A stretch of 64,000 nucleotides of DNA, taken from contig CAIIXF020000001.1 of the NCBI GenBank assembly GCA_903813345.2, positions 21,101,915 to 21,165,914 on the forward strand, in the 5' to 3' direction. A model generated the notes under the pieces. That model was given only the letters and a program-made list of their open reading frames with translations, was not told the origin of the DNA and ran no database searches. Below, piece by piece: positions 21,301 through 33,200 of this stretch (position 1 is its first letter; the number at the start of each line of letters is the position of its first letter). Both the position numbers and the translations under genes were made by a program. This DNA comes from Owenia fusiformis. Its lineage: Eukaryota; Annelida; Polychaeta; Sabellida; Oweniidae.

Positions 21301-22250
21301 AAATGATAAAACACTCCATTCAGCCAACTTTGGACATAAAACATTTATTAAGATATACATTACCAATGACAGACATATATATAGTACTCTGATATACTGC
21401 AAGATAAAATTTGTTTCATATAAACAGCTGACTACAGAATCAATCACTAAGTAAAATGACAAAGCAGCCAATTTATCCATATTTGGAAATGAAACATTGT
21501 ATTCACATACACATAATCAATGACAGATATATATATAGTGCCCTGATATACTGCAAGATAAAATGTGTTTCATATAAACAACTAACTGCAGAATCAGTCA
21601 CTAAGTAAAATGATAAAACACTCCATTACCAAGGAGAGACAAATGAAAAGTGGGCTGATATTAGACAGAAATAACTGACATGACTGCAGGATCAGTCACT
21701 ATGTTGACCACTGATAAATATGCAATGACATACTGCGCAAAACGTGATGTGTAACATAGAAACACTTTACTGGTTAATTACTAAGTAAAAAACAGTTTGT
21801 TTACCCAACTTTGATACTTAACAATGTGTCAACATACACATTACCGATGATAGACATATAAATATGAAACTAGTGTACTGCTTGACATCATTTGTTAGAT
21901 ATAAAACAATTGATCATAGAATTAATCACTAAGTAAAACAATATATAAACAGACAACTTACCCATAAAAGACATATAAATAGTGCATTGGTACACTGCTT
22001 GTCATTACCTGTCAGAAAAACACTTGATTGCAGAATCAGGTACCATGTGAAACATTAGAAGTGTTTATTTAACCAATTTTAGAAATTGAACAATGTGAAC
22101 ATATAAATAGTGTACTTATATACTGTTTGACATCACAGAAAGAATGTATGACACCATATGTTACATAGTCAATTTAGCCAACTGTGGATATTATACAATA
22201 TATTAACATATAACTTACTAATAATTGTATATTTTTCCAACTTTGGAAAT
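18340..22250. repeat. ~154-bp satellite array next to the Helentron
   Basis: About 20 or more tandem monomers. CTGACTGCAGAATCAATCAC marks each one, for example at 18667, 18821, 18976, 19137, 19291, 19445 and 19599, giving spacings of 154, 155, 161, 154, 154 and 154. Each monomer also carries AAAACACTCCATTTAGCCAA and AGTGCCCTGATATACTGCAA. Monomers between 18.6 and 21.6 kb are similar to each other, while those at both edges (18.34-18.6 and 21.65-22.25 kb) are diverged. No real gene; short open frames recur with the period. Confidence 0.92.
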
Positions 22251-22439
22251 TAAACAATGCATAATCTGTTGGCCAAGCCAATGTCAAGTTATATCATGCT
22301 CATTGTTCTATATTTTTATAAAGATTACATTAACAAAATGCAACAACAACCGAAGTATAATGCAAATATAAAAGAGATGATATTGATATTCAATCACTAA
22401 AGGAAACAATAAAATAATCCATGTTCAGTGATGGGATTA

Positions 22440-24330
22440 CTAATTGTCATTTGTATTTAATTGCAGACTTTATATAATATTATAGTAACTCTGTATGACA
22501 CTGGTGTGTTGTACTCTGCAGGTAGAATTGATACTTCATGGTTTGTTACCATGTGACAATTGTTGGTTGTTTTCAATTGTAGCTTTGTAAATAATATAAT
22601 ATATTATACTCTAAAGCTACAATTGTTACTTCTGTGTGACAACTGTATGACACAAGTGTGTTATACTCTGGAGATACAAATGTTACTTCATGGTCTGTTA
22701 CCATGTGCCAGTTCTTGCTTGTTTTCAATTGTGGCTTTGTAAATAATATAATATATTATACTCTAAAGCTACAATTGTTACTTCTGTGTTACAGCTGTAT
22801 GACACAAGTGTGTGATACTCTGCATGTACAACTGTTACTTCAGGGTTTGTTACCTTGTGACAGTTGGTGGTTGTTTCAATTGTAGCTTTGTAAATAATAT
22901 AATATATTATACTCCAAAGCTACAATTGTTACTTCTGTGTGACAACTGTATGACGCAAGTGCGTTATACTCTGCAGGTACAACTGTTACTTCATGGTCTG
23001 TTACCATGTGCCAGTTGTTGCTTGTTTTCAATTGTAGCTTTGTAAATAATATAATATATTATACTCTAAAGCTACAATTGTTACTTCTGTGTGACAACTG
23101 TATGACACAAGTGTGTTATACTCTGCAGATACAAATGTTACTTCATGGTCTGTTACCATGTACTAGTTCCTGCTTGTTTTCAATTGTGGCTTTGTAAATA
23201 ATATAATATACTATTATACTCTAAAGCTACAATTGTTACTTCTATGTGACAGCTGTATGACACAAGTGTGTGATACTCTGCATGTACAACTGTTACTTCA
23301 GGGTTTGTTACCTTGTGATCATTGTTGGTTGTTTTCAATTGTAGCTTTGTAAATGACATAATATATTATACTCTGCAGCTACAATTGTTACTTCTGTGTG
23401 ACAACTGTATGGCACAAGTGCGTTCTACTCTGCCGGTACAACTGTTACTTCATGGTTTGTTATCATGTGATAATTGTTGGTTGTTTTCAATTGTAACTTT
23501 GTAATGACATAATATATTATACTCTGCAGCTACAATTGTTATTTCTGTGTGACAACTGTATGACACAAGTGCATTCTACTCTGCATGTACAACTGTTACT
23601 TCATGGTTTGTTACCATGTGATAATTGTTGGTTGTTTTCAATTGTAGCTTCGTAAATATAATATTTTATACTCTTAAGCTACAATTGTTACTTCTGTATG
23701 ACAACTTTATGACACAAGTGTCTTATTGTCTGCAAGTATAACTGTTACTTTATGGTTTGTTACCATATGACACTTGTTAGTTGTTTGCAATTATAACATT
23801 GTAAATAATATATTATATTCTAAAGCTACAATTGTTACTTCTGTGTGACAACTGTATGACACAAGTGTGTTATAATCTGGAGGTTCAACTGTTACTTCAT
23901 GGTTTGTTACCATATGACGGTTGTTGGTTGGCCTCAATTGCAGCTTTTTAAATTATATAATATACCTAACCCTGGTGCTACAATTGTTACTTTATGTTTT
24001 TGTACCATATGACAACTGTTGGTGGGACAACTTCATTTGTGACTTAGTATGGTATATGTATGTTATACTCTGAACTTACAATTATGTTAGTTCGTGGTCT
24101 TGTACCATTTGACAACTGTTAATTAGTTGTCTTAAACTGTGACTTAATTTAATATAATAGTAACTGTGTATGACACGTAAGTGTGTTATACTTTTATTAT
24201 ACTATAATGTCATGGTTTGTTACCATGTGACAAATGTTGATTGTCTTCAATTGCAGCTTTGTATAGTATAAGTTTGTTTTACCCTAAATTTGCAGTTGAT
24301 TGTTCTTTGTCTTGATTATATGACAGCTGT
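22440..24330. repeat. ~152-bp satellite array, second family
   Basis: About 10 clear monomers. TTTCAATTGTAGC-type sequence starts at 22571, 22723, 22874, 23026, 23178, 23333, 23485, 23636 and about 23787, so the unit is 151-155 bp. Each unit also contains a self-complementary part, GCTTTGTAAATAATATAATA followed by TACTCTAAAGCTACAATTG, plus TACTTCATGGTTTGTTACCA. Monomers diverge rightwards past 23.95 kb. The repeated ~60-residue open frames in one phase are a by-product of the repeat. Confidence 0.9.
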
Positions 24331-25760
24331 TGGTTAGTTTTCTTAAATAGTGACATTATATGATACAATGGTAATTTTGTATTACACAAATATATTATAC
24401 ACTGAAGGTACAATTGTTACTCCATGGTTTACTGTGTGACAACATCATGTTGTCTTCAATTGCAGCTTTGTGTGATATATGGTATACTTTGAAGTTACAA
24501 TTATTTTATTCGGATTCTGATTTCGTGTAAGGCTGTTAATCAGTCATGGTATTTTAAAATGTAAAAAACTGATGATTTGTTGTCTTAAAACCTAGCCATA
24601 CACTTGCCGGACAAACTCCGACATCAAGGGAGCTATAGAGTAAAATATTTTTAGCAGAAAACCTTGGACAATTTCAGCTTCTCCAGGGTTGTCCACCGAA
24701 CATTATCCGTTTTGTCCAAGTTTGTCCGTTTTTTCTCTGAGTTAGTTCATTTATGTCCGTTGGAAAGAATTAACTTGTCAATTCTGTTATCCGGACAAAT
24801 TCAAAAGCATTAATTCACATAATGATGATTTGACTATTTTTTGACAAAACAGGACATCATCGAACAAAACAGGACAATCTTGGACAGATAAAACGGACAA
24901 AGTCTTAGAAAGTCCGCCAAGTGTATGGCTAGCTTAATTATATCTGTATGTACAAATATATAATACTCTGAATTGCAGCTTTGTATAATATACCAGTAGG
25001 TAAATTATAATTTGAAGCTGCAATTGTTCCTGAGTGGTTTTTAGCATGTGACAGTCCGACCTTGCAATTGTTACTTCATGGTTTTAGTAAAAAAACATGA
25101 AGCAACTTGAAGTTGTTACAATGGTAATTTGGATATCTTCAATTGTAGATCTGTATAATTATATAAGTCTATGATAAACTGAAATTGCAATTTTAACTCA
25201 ATGGTTTTTAGCAAATGAACCATGAACCATAGTTTTAGTACTTATAAACATGAAGTAACTTAAACTTGTGATATGGTAAAAAGTTTTTACCCTGCTATAC
25301 CCTGAAGTTGAAATTGCAACTTCATGTTACTTTACCATGCAGTTCTGTACAATATGATAATGTTATGCCCCGAAGTTCAAAATGGTACGTCATGGCTTGT
25401 TGTATAACATTACTATGTTGTACTCTGAAGTATAATATATAATGTACAAGTATTATAATTGTTTAATATATGTATATTGAACCCAATACTTGCATTGGTT
25501 GCTTTATAGTTTTTTACCATGTAGCAACTGTTTGTTAGTTATATTTAATTGCAACATTGTAACTAAGTTGAATAGGTAATATAAGTGTATAGCATAAAAC
25601 TGTAGCTTTGTATAGCAATTATACTCTTTGGAGAAACAATATTGACTTTTTGCCATGAGACTGTGTATATACTGTAGATATATTATACCCAGAAGCTACA
25701 ACTTTTGACTTCATGATTGTCAGTCAGTTGCCTTGAATTATACTTAGCTATTATTGTTGT
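24331..25760. repeat. Decayed right flank of the 152-bp array
   Basis: Fragments of the monomer (TACTTCATGG, GTGACAACTGTT, CAATTGCAGCTTTGTAT) recur at irregular spacing until about 25.75 kb. They are mixed with a small MITE at 24593-24930. No coding sequence recognised. Confidence 0.55.
24593..24930. mobile_element. Small MITE, 338 bp
   Basis: The left end TAGCCATACACTTGCCGGAC and the right end GTCCGCCAAGTGTATGGCTA are inverted repeats differing at one of 20 positions. The interior contains repeats of CGGACAAA and GGACAAT-like phrases in both orientations and no gene. It interrupts the decayed 152-bp repeat region. Superfamily not determined. Confidence 0.75.
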
Positions 25761-27369
25761 TACTTAATGGCATGATATGATGTAACAATTGTTGTATCAA
25801 TAACATTGTATCTGACAGTGTCAAAATTCTATAAATGGTGAAATTGTAAGTGTATAATCAATTTGTTGATAAAGGATGGGATATAAGGATTAGTATATTG
25901 TATTATCATATTTATTGTTGGTTTAATATAATAACTATATTCTGTTAACATCTACTTGACTGAGCCAACAACCTGCAGCAGAAAATAATAAACTCTGGGA
26001 TGTCCTAAATCATGCAATCAAGCAGTGATTTATCAACTGTTTATACCTCCATTAAAACTCATTTAGCGAATGTCATCTTGAGACATCAACTGATGAACTA
26101 AACAATAGAATTTTATTCAGCATGTGAAACTCGTATGAATGACTAAGGAATATTACACCATATATGTGCTTAAAGGACATCCTTATATTATCACTCCGAA
26201 TTGCACCAAATGAGTGCCTGAAAGCCATGAAAGTGAAAAGTGTACTATTAAACAGAATGTACATAAGTATGTCATATGATGTAAGTCGTATCAGCACGAA
26301 GGACAACTGAAGTATATACATACATCATTGCTGTCTGATGAACTGTATAAGCCTATTCTTTATAGGATATCGTTCTAAACAGCATATCTAATGGACTAAA
26401 TAAATAAAAACTAAATAAAAATACATATGGCTAAGACATTCTGTGACATATCCTGTACTTGGCATCATCCAAATCAGGGGCATTATAATTGCCAAGAGGA
26501 ACCATGGTATATATGCAAGTAATTATTTAGTCTCATATTGATCATTTATTTATTTCTCTGTCTTACAACTTTCAGGTTTTCTAAAACAATTCAACGTGTT
26601 AAGGAAAACATTTTAATTGGAATGGAGAATGTATGTTTCTTAGGTTCATGTTGTACTTATTTTGTAGTCCAGCATGTGTTCATCTGTTTGTTTATCCGTT
26701 TGTAGAAACTCATATGACATTTTTCAATACGATTTTTGTCAGTGCCATAATGTAATTCTTTGACCTGCGTGGATAAACCTTTAAATAAATATGAAATGTC
26801 ATATTATGATACACTTTAAATCATTTCTTCTGTGTCTTGATTGAACTACTGTATGTGTTCAAATTTTACATTAGAATGTGAATGTTCCCTCAGTCCAGAC
26901 ATTCAAGGCAGAATCAGAGCTACAGGGGTAACAAAATTACAAGCAACATGTACTATTGACATTCCAATGTATTCTCCACCATTTCAAATATACCAGATAA
27001 TTGTGGAATGTTTTTTAATAAATGTCATAATCACATAAAGCAGTCAACACTTTGTTGTAAAAACAACTTGAATTTTCCTCACATAAAGCAATATGGCTTT
27101 TTAGAAAGTAAATACACCAACGAACGGTATGAGCCAAAAGTATTCTAAAATTGAGACAAATACTAGTATTGATAATGTTGCTTGGTATATTTGATTCTCC
27201 TCCACATACAATTTTGCTAACAATCTTTTCATTTCACTTCACATTAGTCATAATGTATATCATCGACTAATTCATAATTATCCATTTTAAGTCCACTATA
27301 TATAGTACTACTCAAGGAGCTTTGTAACAATATAAATATTTCATTGCCACACAATTCTACACGTCTCAT
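25761..27369. other. Intergenic, no gene seen
   Basis: AT-rich unique-looking sequence. Short open frames on both strands show no recognisable domain or splice structure. Nothing further can be supported. Confidence 0.45.
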
Positions 27370-28730
27370 CACTGAAGGTCAACTAAAGGTCATAGGTCAA
27401 AACTAAGGTCAGATTTGAGTTCCTGAGATCTTGTAGATGCTTTTTAAAAAAAAGTTTGGTCAATTTAGAGCAAGTTGAAATTTATCCTTGAAAAATTCCG
27501 AAATTTGACCTTTTTTCAGTTTTTGAGTTCTAATATCTCACAACTGGAGCAAAATTTTAATAAATAGTCAATTGCTAATATGTGTAGAACCTTTAGGGGA
27601 ATATATATTGTGACTTTCAGTAAAAAAATTGATTTGTAGTCTCCAATTTTGAGAAACTTAGAAAACACAGTTTGTGATTTCGTTTGATGACCTTGACCTT
27701 TGACCTTGCAAATTTTACTTTTTTACACCTCAGAAGGTCTTTTGTGAATAAATATACCTAAATTTGAATCCAGAAAATCGATTTGAAAAATCAACTTTTT
27801 TGACCTTTGGGAGGTCACTGAAGGTCAACAAAAGGTCATAGGTCAAAACTAAGGTCAGATTTGAGTTCCTGAGATCTTGTAGATGCTTTTTAAAAAAAAG
27901 TTTGGTCAATTTAGAGCAAGTTGAAATTTGACTATGAAAAATTTCGAAATTTGACCTTTTTTTAGTTTTTGAGTTCTAATATCTCAAAACTGGAGCAAAA
28001 TTTTAATAAATAGTCAATTGCTAATATGTGAAGAACCTTTAGAGGAATATATATTCTGACTTTCAGTAAAAAAAATTGATTTGTAGTGTCCAATTTTGAG
28101 AAACTTAGAAAACACAGTTTGTGATTTCGTTTGATGACCTCGACCTTTGACCTTGCAAATTTTACTTTTTTAGACCTCAGAAGGTCTTTTGTGAATAGAT
28201 ATACCTAAATTTGAATCCAGAAAATCGATTTGAAAAATCAACTTTTTTGACCTTTCGGAGGTCACTGAAGGTCAACCAAAGGTCAAAGGTCAAAAGAAAG
28301 GTCAGATTTGGAATCCTGAGAACTTGTAGATGAGTTTTAAAAAAAAAATTGGTCAATTTGAAGCAAGTTGAAAAAAGACCTTTTTTGACCTTTTTTTGAC
28401 CTTCAATATCTCAAAATCTAAGCAAAATTTCTCTAGACGGCAAAAGGCTAAGACTAATAGAAGACTAATATCTATCTGTGTGCAAAGATTCAGCCAAAAA
28501 TATTGAAGTGTAGTGTCAGCATTTGAGAAACTTGAAAAAAACTTAGATTTGACCTAGATTTTGACCTTTGACCTTGACCTAGATAAAAATTCCTTTCCCG
28601 CCAAGTTCAGCCCAGGTCCCTAGTAGTACTATGTAGTACCTAGTTGAAAGGTAGTTGGAAGTAGGAGAAAAAGAGGGAGGAAGAATAAATAATAAAGAAT
28701 AATAATAAAGAATAATATCTACAAAATTGA
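27370..28730. repeat. ~446-bp tandem repeat rich in AGGTCA half-sites
   Basis: Three copies begin with CACTGAAGGTCAAC at 27370, 27816 and 28263 (period 446-447). The first two are nearly identical and the third is diverged and shortened. Each start carries AAAGGTCATAGGTCA or AAAGGTCAAAGGTCA, a direct repeat of AGGTCA with one base between (DR1). Each copy also has a block such as TGACCTTGACCTTTGACCTT, giving further half-sites on the other strand. It lies 3' of TIMELESS and shows no open frame. Confidence 0.85.
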
Positions 28731-28731
28731 T

Positions 28732-28756
28732 AGGAGGCCCCCCGATGGGGCCTCCT
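28732..28756. other. GC-rich perfect hairpin
   Basis: AGGAGGCCCC (28732-28741) pairs exactly with GGGGCCTCCT (28747-28756) around a 5-base loop, in otherwise very AT-rich DNA. It sits at the end of the AGGTCA repeat block and is followed by AATAATAT. It may be the terminal structure of a rolling-circle-type element; that is inference. Confidence 0.6.
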
Positions 28757-29092
28757 AATAATATATTGTTCTCATGATTAGAAATGAATACTTGGAAAAC
28801 TCATTTCCATTTAACATACATTTTAAAATATATCAATTTTCCTAGTCCTGGTCTTTTAAAACAAATATTAGTACAAACAATGATGTCATTTATCAAAGTA
28901 TGCATGACAGACAGTGAATTAATAATTAATTAGTCATTAGGAATATGAAACTGAAATAAGATATAGTCTCTCAATTCTCTTTTATGTAATGACATAACAT
29001 TTCACAGATTGATCATTAGGAATAAGATCCTCAAATAAAAAGCTTTAATAAAACACAATAGCAATTAATATGAGTCAATTTAGCAGTATTAT
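28757..29092. other. 3' flank of TIMELESS, nothing recognised
   Basis: AT-rich sequence between the hairpin and the minisatellite. On the minus strand it would hold the distal 3' UTR or downstream flank of TIMELESS. No clear polyadenylation signal was identified. Confidence 0.4.
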
Positions 29093-29365
29093 TCACTGTT
29101 GCATTATAATCCACAATAGCACTATATTTCCCAGCAGCACTATAATTCACTGTAGCACTATATTTCCCAGCAGCACTATAATTCACTGTAGCACTATTTT
29201 TCACAATAGCACTATAATTTACTGTAGCACTATCATTCTCAACAGCACTATCATTCACAATAGCACTATATTTCACAGTAGCGCTATATTTCACAATAAC
29301 ACTATAATTCAAAATAGCACTATATTTCACAATAGCACTATAATTCACAATAGCACTATCATTCA
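29093..29365 (-). repeat. 18-bp minisatellite in the TIMELESS 3' UTR
   Basis: About 14 units of CACAATAGCACTATAATT type. GCACTAT recurs every 18 bases (29119, 29137, 29155 and onward). It begins a few bases after the TIMELESS stop codon in the direction of transcription. Open frames across it on both strands are periodic artefacts. Confidence 0.85.
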
Positions 29366-29370
29366 CTGTA

Positions 29371-30247
29371 TTATTCACTGTCACTTTCAATGGCAGTTCT
29401 CTTCACAGCTCTCCTTAGTGGAATGTGATCATTCACATCAGAATCTGAATCTGAGAAGTTCTGACTCATCATTGTTGCAGGAAATGATGCTAAATCTTTG
29501 TATTTATCACTTGTAGTTTTATCATTACTATCATCCTCATCGCTGTCACTACCAAGCCGTGCTCGTTTAGATGTTGGTTTCTTTGAATGATTGGTGTCTG
29601 ATTCTGAGTCACTAGACTGAGTAGGGTTTCTGTTACGTTTACGCTGCATGCTTAATGGTTCATCATCGGAACTAGAGTCTGATGTGACCTGACTTGGCTT
29701 CTCATTTTCCTTATCTGATTCTGACTTGTGCCCAGATGCAGATATATTAGATTCTCTACTTGAACTTCTTGATTCCCGGCTTGATCCTCTGGATCCCCTA
29801 CTTGATCTCCTTGATCCTCTACTAGAGGTCCTTGATCCCCGACTGGAGTTCCTTGATCCTCTACTAGAGCTCCTTGAACCTCTACTAGAGCTCCTTGATC
29901 CTCGACTGGAGCTCCTAGATCTATTAGATCCTTGACTTGAATTCCTTGATCTTTGACTTGGACTCCTTGATCCTCTACTTGATCTTTGGCTAGTAGACCT
30001 GTCTAATTCCACTGAACTATCAGAGTCACTATCCATTCCAGATTTTTGGGATCTTGGAAAATCAGTTGATTTTTTACTCTTAGTTAGTGGTTTATCATCA
30101 TCACTACTACTATCATCATCACTTATGAACTCCTTTGATTTGAACTGGTTCTCAGTTTCTTTCGGTTCAGGGGCTTTCTGGGTTTTCTTCGCCTTTGATT
30201 TCACAGGTGAAGCATGAGAAGTGTCTATGATCAATCTGTCAGCATCA
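29371..30247 (-). CDS. TIMELESS: TIMELESS exon 25 (terminal)
   Basis: 877 nt: one leading base, 291 codons and TAA. The acceptor TTTCAG|TGATGC lies at 30247/30248. It encodes a disordered tail with acidic [10 protein letters not shown] patches, an RS heptad block (about 29755-29990) and the end RTAIESDSE. The human protein has a shorter, different end, so this tail is lineage-specific or repeat-expanded. Confidence 0.88.
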
Positions 30248-33200
30248 CTGAAATATTGAAGAACAGTATTTTTAATAATTAAAACTAATATAATGCCTCA
30301 GAATAATTGGAAAATAACCGGTAAGTTTTATTGTTTATTCAATATTACTAAATTATATTAGTTTTCTTTCCATTAAATATTTCATGTGCTTGTTAACTTT
30401 CATATTTCTACAAAAACAGAGTGTCTCAAAAAAATGTACCCAAAAGTATATCAAGAGCACAGATAAACCAATCAATATTTTCAGACATTTTTTGCATGGT
30501 CATGTAGCCAAAACATAAAAGTTTTCTCCCCAATACACCATTTTTATTTCAGTCTTGTCTTTTTGATGCTTTAACCCTTTACCTTTTAAACCACATAATT
30601 GATGTAACCTCATATTTCGATGACAGCCTGTATCCTTACTGCTACATTGTTCATCACATTTGATAATAATTCTGGTGGAATGTTTTGGATTTCTCTTTGG
30701 ATGTTGCCCTTAAGTTGTTCTAGGTCTTTTTGCTTGGAATGATCATTAAAACATTCCTTCAAATAGCCACAGAGAAAGATGTTTGAGGATGACGATGGCA
30801 GAACAAACACAGATAATCAGGTCAATTATCGTCAAATGATTCAGGAATTACCTTCCAGAGTTAGGCAGGCTAGCCTGGAGACCAAATCATGCCCAAATGA
30901 AAACACAGTGGTCTCAAATTGATACACAAACAAAAGCTACATTAGAATCCCAAGCAATGCAGTTTCTTGAACCTCTGACCTCTCTGTATAAGGGGGCTAT
31001 AAGACATCATGAGGGCCTCCCTATTCACCATATTTGACGGCCCATACTTTTTTCTCTGAGGCTATTTGAAGGACCATTTCTATGCTAAACCCAAGCAAAG
31101 AGACCGAGAACAACTTAGACCAGCATCCGAACAGAAATCAAAACATTCCATCAGATATATCAAATGTGATGAACAATATAGTAGTAAGGATGCACACTGT
31201 CATCGAAATATGAGGTTACATTGAATATGTGGTGTAAAAGGTAACGGGTTAAAGTATCAAAAGGGTAAAACTGAATTAAAAACTGTGTATAGGGGGAAAA
31301 AATTTCATCTTTTATCTACAAGATCATGCAAAAAATGTATGAAAATATCGATCAGTTTGTCTATGGTGTTGATATACTTTTGGGTACATTTTTTTGAGAC
31401 ACCCTATATATAGTATTCACCACATTTAATAAGTTGATTTACTTATTGGGTCAATAACACAACTTTATGACTGTATATACTGCATCACTTGATGTACCTA
31501 CCTATCACTGTCTGAGGAGTTATCTCGTATGGGAGCCCTTAATCTAGATTTCTTCTTGGTCTTATTAGGTTTCTCTCCACTAGTGCTGGGTGTCAGTGCA
31601 AAGTTGGCAGCATTCATCCTAAAACATAATTTTTAAGGTTGTTGCAGTGATTGTAGATTTCTTGGATTAAACCAGGCACAACTGTACTTCTGACATCTGA
31701 ATGGAAAATGTATTGATAGAGTAAATGTATAGTGCCCCACACATGTACCTGTATGTTTTTAACAAAAATGAAATAGCTAAATGAAATACTAACAGTAAAA
31801 AGTAACCTTTAGAAAAGATAAATACTGTTTAGATGATATGCTAGACCTATGAATTTTAATTTAATCTGCTACATAAAAAAAATTGAAATGCATGGAAAAA
31901 CCAAGACCAGTAAACAAAGACAAGGCATTAAGATTACAGATGCAAAACACCGAATACCTTTTCTTATGCCTTGAATCTTTCTCTTTTGCTTTCCTGTCTT
32001 TTCTCTTTTGTTTGGCTAATTTTTTCAACATCTTTTTCCTTGGGTCTTTCTTCTTAGGCTGTTTGGCTTGAACTGGTGTTATGGTGTTTGCCTTGTCTGG
32101 GTCATCAGGGTCTAAGGCATCAGCAAGGGTGCATAGTGCAGGAGCTGACATAGAACCAGGGATGCGCCAAAATGCTTGCTATAAAACATGTAAATAACTG
32201 TCTATTACTTGTTTATTGGTATGTGTAAATTGGAATATATTAGTCTAAATGCTATGTGAATATCAATGCGTTGCATGGTATCTGTGTGGCTATTTACAGT
32301 TTCATAACAAAAAAATTAAAATCATTATTCAAATCTATTTTATTGAAGAAATTTTTTTCAAAAATCTGTTTCCTCAACAATTTAAGAAGTTAGGCTAACA
32401 GTTAATATAATAGACAACATGTTAAATTTAAGCCTTAACATTAGAGACAACCTCTTGTTTCAAACATCATCAACATTTATACCTGGTTATCTTCAGAGGG
32501 AGGGGTAATCCCAATGATTTGTAGGAACTGGGCAAATGTTGCATTCTCCATGGCATCACAGTTCTCCTCTGTGATCGGCACTATTGGGATAGGGTCCCCA
32601 TCATCTCCTGGAATATAACCACTGGGAAATCAAGGCATTTCCACTTGCGCTCTGTTCAAATTAACGCAATGTCCCACTGCATGGGGAATAGTCGAAAATA
32701 TTGAGAATTGAATCACAATCGAGTATTTCAACTGAGGTTTCAGCAAAATACAGATTTATATGTACTCTTTTTAAATGGTTGGCAAAGCCTTTCTTTTAAT
32801 ATTTCACTTTAATAGAAATTCTACAATGTATTTGTACATAAAATGCATTTTTGTACATCAATCTGGAAATATTTGTACAAATCACATCGCAAATGAGATA
32901 AGCAAGCATTTTATGAGAGTATTTCTTACCATCCTCCTCCTTGTCTGCAGCAGTTCTCTGAAGTCCTTCCTTTATCCACACAATCTGATCACTCATACCT
33001 ACAATGCATCAAATATGCAATGTTTTAGCAAGAATTGTCAAATAATAACATGACAAAAATACCCCCATTGATATGTTTAGTTATTGTTATTACAAATTGC
33101 AACAACAGTGTAACGATTTGTTGCAGATGCTGAATACTAAACACTGACATTCAATGCCAGTCACTCAAAACGAGACCTGTAACAGCATGTCATCACTTCG

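Noticed and set aside
22560-23504. Series of overlapping ~60-77-residue similar proteins
   Set aside because: They recur every ~152 bp with the satellite and reflect its period, not a gene family.
26073-26321. 82-residue minus-strand open frame as a membrane protein
   Set aside because: Its hydrophobicity is explained by AT-rich composition. No splice context, motif or neighbouring exon supports it.
29093-29365. CRISPR-like array
   Set aside because: The repeats are contiguous 18-bp minisatellite units without distinct spacers, in an animal 3' UTR.
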